Positions 48,935-57,289 of a stretch of DNA of 64,000 nucleotides are shown here, piece by piece (positions within the stretch are counted from its first letter, which is position 1; each line of letters begins with the position of its first letter). Source of the DNA: Bradyrhizobium sp. SZCCHNS1050 (GTDB taxonomy: Bacteria; Pseudomonadota; Alphaproteobacteria; Rhizobiales; Xanthobacteraceae); contig NZ_JAUETR010000001.1 in assembly GCF_032484785.1 (NCBI RefSeq), positions 5,339,369 through 5,403,368 on the forward strand, given 5' to 3'. A program made the position numbers and the translations under genes. The notes beneath the pieces are model-generated. The model had not been told where the DNA came from, ran no database searches, and worked only from the letters and a program-made list of their open reading frames with translations.

Positions 48935-49282
48935 ATGGCTGATCGCGATCCGGCGGAAATGCGCAAGAAGGTCGATCTGGCGCTGAAATCCGTAGTCGAC
49001 TCAGAGATCGCACGCGCGTCTCTGAAGATCGACATCATGGCAGAAGGCGTTCCATTCTCGCGTGGAGCGATCTTCAGCAAGACCAATCCATTCTCGCGCG
49101 GCATCGTCTTCAGCCGCCTTGCGGCGATGGAGCGTCCGGACGAGATGGAACGTGAAATCGCCAACGATCCCGCGGTGTTGGGGGCTCTTGCGGAGCGTCT
49201 CACGCAGGTACGGGCGGTGAAGGACCTCAAGGGTCAATTTAGCGTGCCGCAGGCGGGGGGCGCGCCGAAATCGGTCAGGTGA
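48935..49282 (+). CDS. Candidate RiPP precursor with four xFS(R/K)xx repeats
   Basis: 115 residues from ATG 48935 (GGGAG seven bases upstream). The N-terminal part (1-38) is charged and helical. Residues 40-63 consist of four tandem six-residue units: PFSRGA, IFSKTN, PFSRGI, VFSRLA, with Phe-Ser in each and Arg/Lys next. The unit pair repeats at period 12 (P40-K49 and P52-R61; DNA 49052-49117). A charged follower region (64-115) ends KSVR. The core is therefore in the middle, not at the C-terminus. It lies immediately upstream of HExxH, radical SAM, YcaO and TfuA genes on the same strand, which makes it the natural substrate. No named family recognised. Confidence 0.7.
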   Translation: MADRDPAEMRKKVDLALKSVVDSEIARASLKIDIMAEGVPFSRGAIFSKTNPFSRGIVFSRLAAMERPDEMEREIANDPAVLGALAERLTQVRAVKDLKGQFSVPQAGGAPKSVR

Positions 49283-49314
49283 ATGGATCGATCGTTCGGC
49301 TAAGACGGAGCGAA

Positions 49315-49363
49315 GCGGGCCTGCGATGTCGGATCTTTCCGACGTGACGTGTCGTGGGCCCGC
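49315..49363 (+). promoter_or_regulatory. Predicted nested hairpin between precursor and biosynthetic genes
   Basis: Outer stem GCGGGCC/GGCCCGC (49315-49321, 49357-49363) and inner stem GTCGGA/TCCGAC (49328-49333, 49338-49343). It could let precursor mRNA outnumber mRNA of downstream genes by partial termination or 3' protection. Confidence 0.4.
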
Positions 49364-49521
49364 CCGCGACTCGCTGGTGCGGATGACGGGCAATGGTCGC
49401 CGTCATCAGCGTGACCTTTCCTGATAGCTGCTCTTGATTCCGGCATCGGTTGCGGTCCTGTCTGACGGCGGGACAGCTTGCGGCCGGCTTCGTTGGCGTA
49501 TTTCCGGAGGCATGCTCGATC

Positions 49522-50553
49522 ATGAGTGACGCGTGGACCTGGCGACCGTCGAAATCTGCCTGGCATGAAAAATTCAACGACAGGATCCTGAGATGGCAGC
49601 CGGAGGATCGCCTCGGCCTCGACTGCGAGCCGCTCAAGGCGTCGCTCATCGAAGCCAACGCGCGTGAAGCGGACTGGCTTCGTCATCCCTGCATGAACTC
49701 CATCACCTATGAGGGGCATGACAAGAGCCCGCAGCGTGATCTGCAGGTGGCGATCTGGACGGCGGCGAATGCGCCGACCGCATCCACCTCGCTGACGACG
49801 CCGGAGCCGCTGACCTTGTGGTCGCCGGTCGGAGGCTACCGGATCGAGGCCGGCAGCTATGACCTGAACGAGCTCGCTGGGCTGCTCCCGATGAAGGAAT
49901 GGCCCTACGACATATCGGTCGACGTGGGGTGCCACTCCCTCGGATTTCCGATTCCCGACACCTGGGCCGAGCACACCGATCTCTCGGCCGACGAGCAGGC
50001 CCGGATGACGCGCGAGGTGACGAACGCGCTCGAGATCCTCGTGACCGCCGCGAAGAAGTTTCCCGAGTGCGTGAATTGGGTGTCCGATGTGACGCGGGTC
50101 CTGATCCCCCTGCGCAGCAGCGAGCGATCCTATTTCCGCAGCGGGTCGCAAGCCGATGTGCCCGGGATGGTTTACGCCGACCTGTTCGGCGGCCTGATGC
50201 AGGTGATGGAGGCCATCGTCCACGAATCCGCGCATCTGCATCTGTTCATGGCGGAGGCGTCGGGACCCCTGGTGGATCCGCAGCACCAGGGGCGCTACGC
50301 ATCGCCGTTGCGGCCGGAGCCGCGGCCCTTGCGCGGGATCCTGCTGGCCTTTCACGCCATCGCCTATATCTGCGCCTTCTATCGTGAGGCCGAGAAGCAA
50401 GGGTTCGGCGGATCAGCCGAGTATCAGGCCGAGCTTGCCAATATGCTGACCAAGCTCAAGGAGGCGCAGGTCGTACTGGACGGTGCCCGGCCGTTCCTGA
50501 CCGAGGACGGCCGCATCTTCGTCGATCGCACCGCCGAGATTGCGTACCAATGA
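49522..50553 (+). CDS. HExxH-motif peptide-modification-type protein 1
   Basis: 343 residues from ATG 49522 (GGAGG 11 bases upstream). The motif HESAH is at 234-238, within EAIVHESAHLHLFMAEA. About 25 residues later comes RYASPLRPEPRPLRGILLAF with a further His, a layout typical of the mod_HExxH family found next to FxsB-type radical SAM enzymes. HExxH binds a metal (Zn or Fe), so the protein could be a peptidase or a peptide-modifying oxygenase. The stop overlaps the next gene by four bases, so it is coupled to the radical SAM enzyme. Confidence 0.8.
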   Translation: MSDAWTWRPSKSAWHEKFNDRILRWQPEDRLGLDCEPLKASLIEANAREADWLRHPCMNSITYEGHDKSPQRDLQVAIWTAANAPTASTSLTTPEPLTLWSPVGGYRIEAGSYDLNELAGLLPMKEWPYDISVDVGCHSLGFPIPDTWAEHTDLSADEQARMTREVTNALEILVTAAKKFPECVNWVSDVTRVLIPLRSSERSYFRSGSQADVPGMVYADLFGGLMQVMEAIVHESAHLHLFMAEASGPLVDPQHQGRYASPLRPEPRPLRGILLAFHAIAYICAFYREAEKQGFGGSAEYQAELANMLTKLKEAQVVLDGARPFLTEDGRIFVDRTAEIAYQ

Positions 50554-51755
50554 ACGACGGTCCCCATCTTCACTTCGTGTTCAAGGTCGCGTCGCGCTGC
50601 AATCTGAACTGCTCCTATTGCTACGTCTACAACAAGGGCGACAGCACGTGGAGAGAGCGGCCCGCGATCATGGATGATGAGGTCGTCGAGATCGCGATCG
50701 ACCGCATCCGCCGCCATTGCCAGGCAACGGGTCAGAGCTATCTGACGATCACCTTTCATGGCGGCGAGCCGTGCCTGGTCAAGCAGGAGCGGTTCAGCTC
50801 ATGGTGCCGGAAGATCAAGGAGGGGCTGTCGGGCGTCGCGCGGGTGCAGCTCTGCATGCAGACCAACGGCACGCTGCTCGACGACGGCTGGGCCGAGATC
50901 ATCAAGAGGTTCGACATCGATCTCGGGATCAGCATCGACGGAACCCCCGAGGTGCATGATGCCTTGCGCGTCGATCATGCCGGGCGTGGCTCCTATCGCG
51001 ATGTCGAGCAGGGCCTTGCCGTGCTGCGCCGCGCCGGGATTCCGCTGCGCTTCCTGTCGGTGATCCAGCTCGGGGCGAGCGGTGCCGCGGTGCATCGCCA
51101 TCTGACGAGCCTGGGCCCGGCCTCCATCGACTATCTGCTGCCGGATTTCACCCACGACACCATCGCGGCGGTTCGCGACCGGTATGGACCGACACCCTGT
51201 GCCGATTTCCTGATCCCGATCTTCGAGGATTGGTGGCGGGACGGCACGCTGGATCTCCGGATCAAGATCTTCTGGAACATCGCTTGGCTGGTCCAGGGCG
51301 GGGAGAGCCGCATCGACATGCTCGGCAACCAGCCGCTGACCTTCCTGTTCGTCAACACCGATGGCGAGATCGAAGGGCTGGATGTGCTGCGGGTCTGCTA
51401 CGACGGCGCCGCGCGCACCGGCCTGAATGTGCGGACGTCCGACTTCATGGACGTCCGGCACGCCGGCGAATTCCATCGTGCGGCGGTGTTCGAGGGCATG
51501 CCGCTGCCCGACGGCTGTCGCGCGTGCCGCGAGCGCGACACGTGTGCCGGCGGCTATCTTCCGCATCGCTATGCATCGCGGACGGGCTTCAACAATCCGA
51601 CGGTGTGGTGCGCCGATCTCCTGAAACTGTTCGATCACGTCCGCGAGCGGCTGGGAACGTCGGTGGAGGAAACCAAGCTGCGCCGGGCTCATCTCCTCGA
51701 CACCGCCCTGCGGCGGGCGGTGGGGCTGCAGCAGGAATCTCCGGCCATCGGCTGA
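50550..51755 (+). CDS. FxsB-like radical SAM peptide-modifying enzyme
   Basis: 401 residues. Radical SAM cluster Cys17, Cys21, Cys24 (CNLNCSYCYVYNKGD) near the N-terminus and TFHGGEPCL as the SAM-binding GGEP motif. The C-terminal auxiliary-cluster region has Cys283 (RVCYDG), Cys323, Cys326, Cys332 (CRACRERDTC, followed by AGGYLPHRY) and Cys354 (NNPTVWCADLLKLF). The text GGYLPHRY..GFNNPTVWCADL is characteristic of the FxsB family. FxsB-type enzymes form three-residue cyclophanes (triceptides) on FxS-type peptides, and the precursor here has repeated Phe-Ser-(Arg/Lys). The product is inference. Confidence 0.88.
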   Translation: MNDGPHLHFVFKVASRCNLNCSYCYVYNKGDSTWRERPAIMDDEVVEIAIDRIRRHCQATGQSYLTITFHGGEPCLVKQERFSSWCRKIKEGLSGVARVQLCMQTNGTLLDDGWAEIIKRFDIDLGISIDGTPEVHDALRVDHAGRGSYRDVEQGLAVLRRAGIPLRFLSVIQLGASGAAVHRHLTSLGPASIDYLLPDFTHDTIAAVRDRYGPTPCADFLIPIFEDWWRDGTLDLRIKIFWNIAWLVQGGESRIDMLGNQPLTFLFVNTDGEIEGLDVLRVCYDGAARTGLNVRTSDFMDVRHAGEFHRAAVFEGMPLPDGCRACRERDTCAGGYLPHRYASRTGFNNPTVWCADLLKLFDHVRERLGTSVEETKLRRAHLLDTALRRAVGLQQESPAIG

Positions 51756-51848
51756 GGTCGGACCTCGATCGCCGACTTATGCGCGCTGTCGCGCGGGCCT
51801 GCTGCAAGGCGGCGTGGTCGAGAGTGGAACGTGGAAGGAGTGCGCACG

Positions 51849-52964
51849 ATGACGATCACCCTGATGCCTGACGTTCTGCGCTGGAATGACTACGAGGCGG
51901 TGTGTGACGGCGTGCTTGCGACCTATGGCGACCGGCTCGCGCAGAAGCTGGGCGAAGCCCTCGGCGAGATCGGCCGCGACGACCCTGCGGGCGGGGACGA
52001 ACTGCGCAGCCTGATGGATCGCGTGGCGGACGACGGCTTCATGCGGGTTCTCGATGCCCCCGAGACCTCGTTCCGTCTGCTGTCGGCGCCGGGCCGGTAC
52101 GCCGAGGACAAGGGACGATTTCTGCGCGATTCATTCGTGGCTGAGGCCTTGCGCCAGGGACTCGAGATCACCGCCGATCGGGAGGTGTGGACCGCGCTCG
52201 GCGATCGCGGCTATCGGCGTGACGGCGCCTGCATCTGGCCGCAGATCGAGGGCATGCCCGTGACCGATTACGGCAGCCCGCATGCGGTCAAGGTGGATCT
52301 GTCCGGCCAGGACCGGCCGGTCCCGCCGCAGCGCCCGCCGTTCTCCGAGGACGAAATCGACCGGCTGCGTGATCTGCTGCGCCGGTCGCGGGCGGCGCTC
52401 GAACGGACCGAAGCGGGGCTTCCCCGCTTCGTCGCGCGCTTCAACATCGCGCTCATCCTGCAGAAGGATCCGGAGAGCCCGGGCAGCTTCTCGTCAGGAT
52501 CGAACGGCTACTACATCGGCCGCACCTTCCTCGCCAACCCGCATCTTCCCGAGATCGACGAATCCCACATCGCCGATGCGCTCGTCCATGAGGGCATCCA
52601 CGCGCTGCTCTACATGCAGGAGCAGGAACAGCCCTGGTTCCTCGATTCGACGGCGAAGGGCTCGCTGCCGCGCATCACCTCGCCCTGGAGCGGCAGCCGG
52701 CTGCCGTTTCCGTCCTTTCTACAGGCCTGTTTCGTCTGGTACGGCCTGCTGCACTTCTGGAGCCTGGCGATGCAGTCCGGCGCGTTCGAGCAGGGCGTCG
52801 CGATGAAGCGCATCCAGCTCTGCCTGCGCGGCTTCTGCAAGCAGCCGTTGCTCGACAGCATCGCGGAGTTTTCGTCGGTGGTCGACGCCGACGTGCAGAA
52901 GACGATCGAGGAGATGCAGAACGTCGTGGTCGGCGCCTTTGCCGATGTCCGCCGTGCGGGCTGA
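51849..52964 (+). CDS. HExxH-motif peptide-modification-type protein 2
   Basis: 371 residues from ATG 51849 with GGAAGGAG nine bases upstream. HEGIH at 247-251 within DALVHEGIHALLYMQEQEQP, followed by ITSPWSGSRLPFPSFLQACF and a later His, the same layout as protein 1 but with low overall similarity. It is the second HExxH protein of the cluster. Two different HExxH enzymes in one cluster suggests two substrates or two sequential steps, or that one is a leader/follower peptidase. Confidence 0.78.
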   Translation: MTITLMPDVLRWNDYEAVCDGVLATYGDRLAQKLGEALGEIGRDDPAGGDELRSLMDRVADDGFMRVLDAPETSFRLLSAPGRYAEDKGRFLRDSFVAEALRQGLEITADREVWTALGDRGYRRDGACIWPQIEGMPVTDYGSPHAVKVDLSGQDRPVPPQRPPFSEDEIDRLRDLLRRSRAALERTEAGLPRFVARFNIALILQKDPESPGSFSSGSNGYYIGRTFLANPHLPEIDESHIADALVHEGIHALLYMQEQEQPWFLDSTAKGSLPRITSPWSGSRLPFPSFLQACFVWYGLLHFWSLAMQSGAFEQGVAMKRIQLCLRGFCKQPLLDSIAEFSSVVDADVQKTIEEMQNVVVGAFADVRRAG

Positions 52965-53003
52965 TGCGACGACGTCAGCGGCGGTTGAGTGTGGAGGCTG
53001 CGG

Positions 53004-54293
53004 ATGGCGAATGGAACGGCACTGCATCGGGATCGTCTGGCGCGTCCGGTCCCGAAGAGCTTTCGATGGGGAACTCAGCGGTCGGTGCCGCCGTCGCAGA
53101 CGGTCGAGCGGGTGCGTCCGTTCCTGGGAGAAATGGGAATCACGCGCATTGCTGACGTCACGGGTCTCGACCGCGTCGGCATTCCCGTCACCATGGTCTG
53201 CCGGCCGAACTCGCGCTCGGTCTCGGTGTCGCAGGGCAAGGGGCTGACCCTGGATGCTGCGAAGGCGTCGGGCGTGATGGAATCGATCGAGCTGTTTCAC
53301 GCCGAGACGATCACATTGCCGCTGAAGCTTGCGACCTATGCCGAGCTGATCAGCGACCATGAGGTGGTCGACGTGGCGGACTTGCCGCTGATCGCCGGCG
53401 GGCGTTTCCATCCCGATCTGCAGATGCTGTGGATCGAAGGGCGCGATCTCATGGCCGATGCCGACGTCTGGGTGCCGTTCGAGATGGTGAACCTGTCGAC
53501 CTCGCGGCCGGAGATGCCGGCCGGCAGCTTCATCTCGTCGTCGAACGGGCTGGCGTCCGGCAACCAGCTGATCGAGGCGGTCCTGCACGGCATCTGCGAG
53601 GTCGTGGAGCGCGATGCGACCACGCTCTGGCACCTCCGCAGTCCGGACGAGCAGCAGAGCCGGCGCGTCGCGCTCGAGACGGTTCAGGACGAAGGCAACC
53701 GGCGGCTCCTGGAGATGTGCGAGCGCGCGGGCCTCGAGGTCGTGGCGTGGGACATCAGCTCCGATGTCGGGCTCGCCGCCTGCCAGTGCCTGATCTTCGA
53801 TCGTGACGAGGAGCTGGGGCGGGATCTCTACGCGGCGTTGGGCATGGGCGCGCATCTGTCGCCAGAGATCGCCTTCCTGCGGGCGCTGACGGAAGCCGCG
53901 CAGAGCCGGCTGACGCTGATCGCGGGCGCGCGCGACGACGTGTTCCGCGAGGAATATGACGAGAAGGCGTTGGCCGCACAGTTTCTCGGCGAGCAGCGGG
54001 CGCTGCTGCGGAACAGCCCGCCGACGCGAAGCCTGCGCGAAACTCCGTCGCTGGCAGCGGAGACGTTCAACGATGATCTCGCCGTGGTTCTCGAACGGCT
54101 GCAATCCGCCGGTGTCCGGCAGGTGATCGCGGTCGATCTCACCAAGAGCAGGTTCGAGATCCCCGTGGTGAGGATCATCATTCCGGGGCTCGAAACCTTC
54201 GACAAGAATCCTGACTACAGCCCGGGGCGCAGAGCGCGGGCCTTCGCCGGCGATCAGATCTCGCGGCATCAGCCATCGGGGCATCCGCTATGA
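53004..54293 (+). CDS. YcaO-family ATP-dependent peptide cyclodehydratase/thioamide enzyme
   Basis: 429 residues from ATG 53004 (GGAGG seven bases upstream). YcaO ATP/Mg motifs are Ser89-Glu96 region (ASGVMESIELFHAE), NGLASGN (181-187) and CEVVERDAT (Glu199, Glu202). It directly precedes and overlaps a TfuA gene by four bases. TfuA-paired YcaO proteins install thioamides in thioviridamide-type peptides and in archaeal McrA, whereas others make azolines. The C-terminus lacks the Pro-rich tail of YcaO enzymes that act with E1-like partners. A thioamide-forming role is inferred from the TfuA partner. Confidence 0.88.
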   Translation: MANGTALHRDRLARPVPKSFRWGTQRSVPPSQTVERVRPFLGEMGITRIADVTGLDRVGIPVTMVCRPNSRSVSVSQGKGLTLDAAKASGVMESIELFHAETITLPLKLATYAELISDHEVVDVADLPLIAGGRFHPDLQMLWIEGRDLMADADVWVPFEMVNLSTSRPEMPAGSFISSSNGLASGNQLIEAVLHGICEVVERDATTLWHLRSPDEQQSRRVALETVQDEGNRRLLEMCERAGLEVVAWDISSDVGLAACQCLIFDRDEELGRDLYAALGMGAHLSPEIAFLRALTEAAQSRLTLIAGARDDVFREEYDEKALAAQFLGEQRALLRNSPPTRSLRETPSLAAETFNDDLAVVLERLQSAGVRQVIAVDLTKSRFEIPVVRIIIPGLETFDKNPDYSPGRRARAFAGDQISRHQPSGHPL

Positions 54294-55645
54294 CGTGCAT
54301 CGTATTCACCGGGCCGACGCTGCATCCGCGCGACGCGGCGCTCGAATTGGAGGCCGAGTATCTCCCGCCGGTGCAGCAGGGCGACGTCTATCGTGCTGCG
54401 CTGGCGAAGCCTGCGGCGATCGGAATCATCGACGGCTATTTCGAGCAGGTGCCCTCGGTGTGGCACAAGGAGATCCTGTGGGCGATGGCCAACGGCATCC
54501 ACGTGTTCGGCAGCGCCAGCATGGGCGCGCTGCGCGCGGCCGAGCTGCACGCGTTCGGCATGGAAGGCGTCGGCAAGGTGTTCGCGGCGTATCGCGACGG
54601 CGTGTTCGAGGCCGACGACGAGGTCGCCCTGATTCACGGACCGGCTGAGCTCGGCTTTCCCGCGCTGTCCGAGCCGCTGGTCAACATCCGCTTCACCCTG
54701 CAGAAGGCGGTCGACCATGGCGTGATCTCGGAGGCGTCCCGCCTGGTCCTGGAGGCGCTCGGCAAGGCAAGCTTCTATCCCGAGCGCAGCTACCCGGCGC
54801 TGCTGCAGGGCGCGCGGTCCGACGGCAGCCTAGCCGCGCAGGAGATCGACGCGCTGGAGGCGTGGCTGCCGGATCACCGCGTCGACCAGAAGCGCGAGGA
54901 TGCGCTGGAGATGCTGCAGACGATGCGGCGCCGGTTTGCCGGAGACACGGTGCCCAAGGCGGTCGATTACGCCTTCGAGCACACCCAGCTATGGGACGGC
55001 CTGATGCAGGACGCGCAGCGTTCGGCGGCCGCAGCGCGCGAGACGGTGATGCCGGACGGAACGCCGCACCTGCTGGACGAGCTGCGCCTGCTGGCCGTGC
55101 GCGGCAGCGACCTGTCCGACAAGGCGATCGCGCGATTTCTCGCGGCATCGGAGGCGAAGCGCCGCGGCATCAGGGTCGACGCCCAGGCGCTGAGCGCGGA
55201 GATCATCCGGTTTCGGCAGAGCAGGGATTTGATGGACCCGGCCGAGCTCGAGGCATGGATCGCGCGCAACGGCCTGACCCGGTCGGAATTTCTGGAGCTG
55301 ATGCTGGACGAGGCGCGCATTCGATCGTTCAGGAAGGGGCTCAACGGCTCGGCCCTGAATGCGCTGGCCGACTGGGCGCGGATCGACGGCCATTTCGAGG
55401 ATCTGCTGGCGCGCGCGCGCGACAAATGCGACGTGCTGAAGCAGACGGAGCTCGACGGCGGTGGCAGTCCGGCGGACTATGGCCTCGGCGAGGACGAGCT
55501 GATGGCGAGATACCTGCCCGCGATGCAGGCCGGCGCACCCGACCGGGACGAGACGGACGTGGCGGTGTCGCTCGGCTTTCCCGACCGAGCAGCGCTGATC
55601 CAGGCCTTGCTGCGTGAGCACGTCTACACGTCGCGCAAATCCTGA
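54290..55645 (+). CDS. TfuA-like partner of YcaO
   Basis: 451 residues. The N-terminal TfuA core has CIVFTGPTLHP, IIDGYFEQVPSVWHKEILWA (residues 46-65) and GSASMGALRAAELHAFGMEG (74-93). A C-terminal extension of about 200 residues with further helical repeats makes it longer than the minimal TfuA core. TfuA proteins occur next to YcaO in thioamide RiPP systems and in trifolitoxin production in Rhizobium; they are thought to supply sulfur or activate YcaO. Last gene of the candidate cluster; no transporter or immunity gene follows. Confidence 0.88.
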   Translation: MTCIVFTGPTLHPRDAALELEAEYLPPVQQGDVYRAALAKPAAIGIIDGYFEQVPSVWHKEILWAMANGIHVFGSASMGALRAAELHAFGMEGVGKVFAAYRDGVFEADDEVALIHGPAELGFPALSEPLVNIRFTLQKAVDHGVISEASRLVLEALGKASFYPERSYPALLQGARSDGSLAAQEIDALEAWLPDHRVDQKREDALEMLQTMRRRFAGDTVPKAVDYAFEHTQLWDGLMQDAQRSAAAARETVMPDGTPHLLDELRLLAVRGSDLSDKAIARFLAASEAKRRGIRVDAQALSAEIIRFRQSRDLMDPAELEAWIARNGLTRSEFLELMLDEARIRSFRKGLNGSALNALADWARIDGHFEDLLARARDKCDVLKQTELDGGGSPADYGLGEDELMARYLPAMQAGAPDRDETDVAVSLGFPDRAALIQALLREHVYTSRKS

Positions 55646-55693
55646 GGCCCCGTTGTCGCGTGGGGGCGGCCCGGTCGAGGCCATGCCGGCCCG

Positions 55694-57175
55694 TCACGCC
55701 GCATGTGCGCGCCTGATCGCGGCCGCGGCAATCTTCAGGTCCTCGACGAAGCGCTCATATTCTCGCGCCTTGGCGTCGGCATCCGGCAGCCGCAGCAGGT
55801 AGGACGGGTGCACCGTCACCATCGCCTTGGGGCCGTCGGGCAGGTCGGCGACGTGACCGCGGTTCTTGGTGACCTGCGTGATCTTGCCGAACACCGCTTG
55901 CGCGGCGGTCGCGCCCATCGCCACCACCAGTGCCGGGCGCACGGCGGCAAGTTCGCGCTCGTACCATTGCCGGCAGGCCTTGATCTCCGGCGTGTTCGGC
56001 TTCTGGTGCAGCCGGATCTTGCCGCGCGGCACGAACTTGAAGTGCTTCACCGCATTGGTGACGTAGACCTTGGACCGGTCGATGCCGGCCTCTTCAAGCG
56101 CGCGGTCCAGCATCTGGCCGGCCGGGCCGACGAAGGGATGGCCGGCGAGGTCCTCCTTGTCGCCGGGCTGCTCGCCGACCAGCATCAGCGGCGCATGCGC
56201 GGGGCCTTCGCCGAACACGGTCTGCGTGGCGTCCTTCCACAGCGGGCAGGCGCGGCAGGAAGCGGCTTCTTCGCGCAAGGTCTCAAGATCGGTGGCCTCG
56301 ACATCACGTGAGGTCTCAGCAGCGGGCGCGTGGGCTTTCGGCTTGCGGCTCATCGCGGTCTCCTCGACGCGTTTCTGCGGCTTGTGGGGTTCAGTGCCGG
56401 CTTCGGCGATCATCGATGACGTGCGCCTGGAGGCGGCCGCGATCAGCGGCTGGATCAGCTTGGCCTCGGGCAGGTTCTGCCAATATTTCTTCGGCATCTC
56501 CTTTTCCATCGCCTTCACTTTCAGCCGTGCCGGATTGAAAATGCTGGCATAGTAACGCAGCCAGACCTCTTCGAGCCGGTCCTCCGACGGCGCTTCAGCC
56601 TTGCTCACACCGGGCGTGAAGCTGACGCGGCTGCCGTCCCAATGCGCACAGAGTTCGGGCGTCAGGATCGACCACGGCATGTCGGCGAAGCGGCGGGCGA
56701 AAAATGGCGCGGCGCGCTCGACGATGTGGTGCTCGGGCTCGAACCAGGCGACGTAGCGCGCCTCGCGCTCGCGGCCGACCTCGCGGAAGCGGACGAAGGC
56801 ATGCATCTTGTGGACGTCGCGGCGCACCGCCCGCGCCAGCGCGTTGGCCTGGGCGACATCAGGATCGGTCGCGATCTCCATGAGATCGTGGTTGGTCCGC
56901 AGACGCCACAGCAGCCGGTAGAGCAGGGCGAAGCGGTTGGGATCATTGTGCAGAATCGCGCTCTCGGCGAGCTCCATGAAGCTCGCCGGCACTGAGAACG
57001 CGCCCTTTGGCACCTCGGGAAGCTGCGTGTCGGCCTGATCGTCGAACAGGTCGGGCGCTGCGCCCTTGACGCGCCAGCTGACGTCGGCCGGCTTGACGTC
57101 GTTCATCGCCAGCGCCCGCGCCGCCTGACGCCAGCCGTCGAAATCAGTGTCGCTGTCGAGGGTTACGACGTGCAT
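55694..57175 (-). CDS. UdgX-type uracil-DNA glycosylase fused to DUF4130 domain
   Basis: 493 residues in two parts. N-terminal (about 1-260) DUF4130-type domain, containing DVHKMHAFVRFREV; the C-terminal (about 290-493) UdgX-type domain has CRACPLWKDATQTVFGEGP (FeS cysteines), MLVGEQPGDKEDLAGHPFVG, and RGKIRLHQKP with the His that in UdgX forms a covalent bond to uracil-DNA. The C-terminus has VTVHPSYLLRLPDA. It is paired with the radical SAM DNA-repair gene at 57290, the usual neighbour. Both may belong to the SOS/DNA-repair block. Confidence 0.9.
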   Translation of the reverse strand: MHVVTLDSDTDFDGWRQAARALAMNDVKPADVSWRVKGAAPDLFDDQADTQLPEVPKGAFSVPASFMELAESAILHNDPNRFALLYRLLWRLRTNHDLMEIATDPDVAQANALARAVRRDVHKMHAFVRFREVGREREARYVAWFEPEHHIVERAAPFFARRFADMPWSILTPELCAHWDGSRVSFTPGVSKAEAPSEDRLEEVWLRYYASIFNPARLKVKAMEKEMPKKYWQNLPEAKLIQPLIAAASRRTSSMIAEAGTEPHKPQKRVEETAMSRKPKAHAPAAETSRDVEATDLETLREEAASCRACPLWKDATQTVFGEGPAHAPLMLVGEQPGDKEDLAGHPFVGPAGQMLDRALEEAGIDRSKVYVTNAVKHFKFVPRGKIRLHQKPNTPEIKACRQWYERELAAVRPALVVAMGATAAQAVFGKITQVTKNRGHVADLPDGPKAMVTVHPSYLLRLPDADAKAREYERFVEDLKIAAAAIRRAHAA

Positions 57176-57209
57176 TTCACCTCTCTCGTCATTGCGAGCG
57201 AATCCGCCG

Positions 57210-57252
57210 CGTCATTCCGGGGTTCGATGCTTCGTATCGCCCCGGAATGACG
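57210..57252. repeat. CGTCATTCCGGGG palindrome (REP-like)
   Basis: Arms CGTCATTCCGGGG and CCCCGGAATGACG are perfect inverted 13-mers around a short loop. The left arm recurs inside dnaE2 at 63914. A GTCATTGCGAGCGA word of the 45382 family precedes it. Confidence 0.85.
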
Positions 57253-57289
57253 GCTGTTTCCTGGCTTCGGTCTTCGCCACGACGTTCAA

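Noticed and set aside
49052..49117. The short period-12 repeat as a CRISPR or simple DNA repeat
   Set aside because: Only two DNA copies, inside a coding frame with protein-level conservation; it is a coding repeat.
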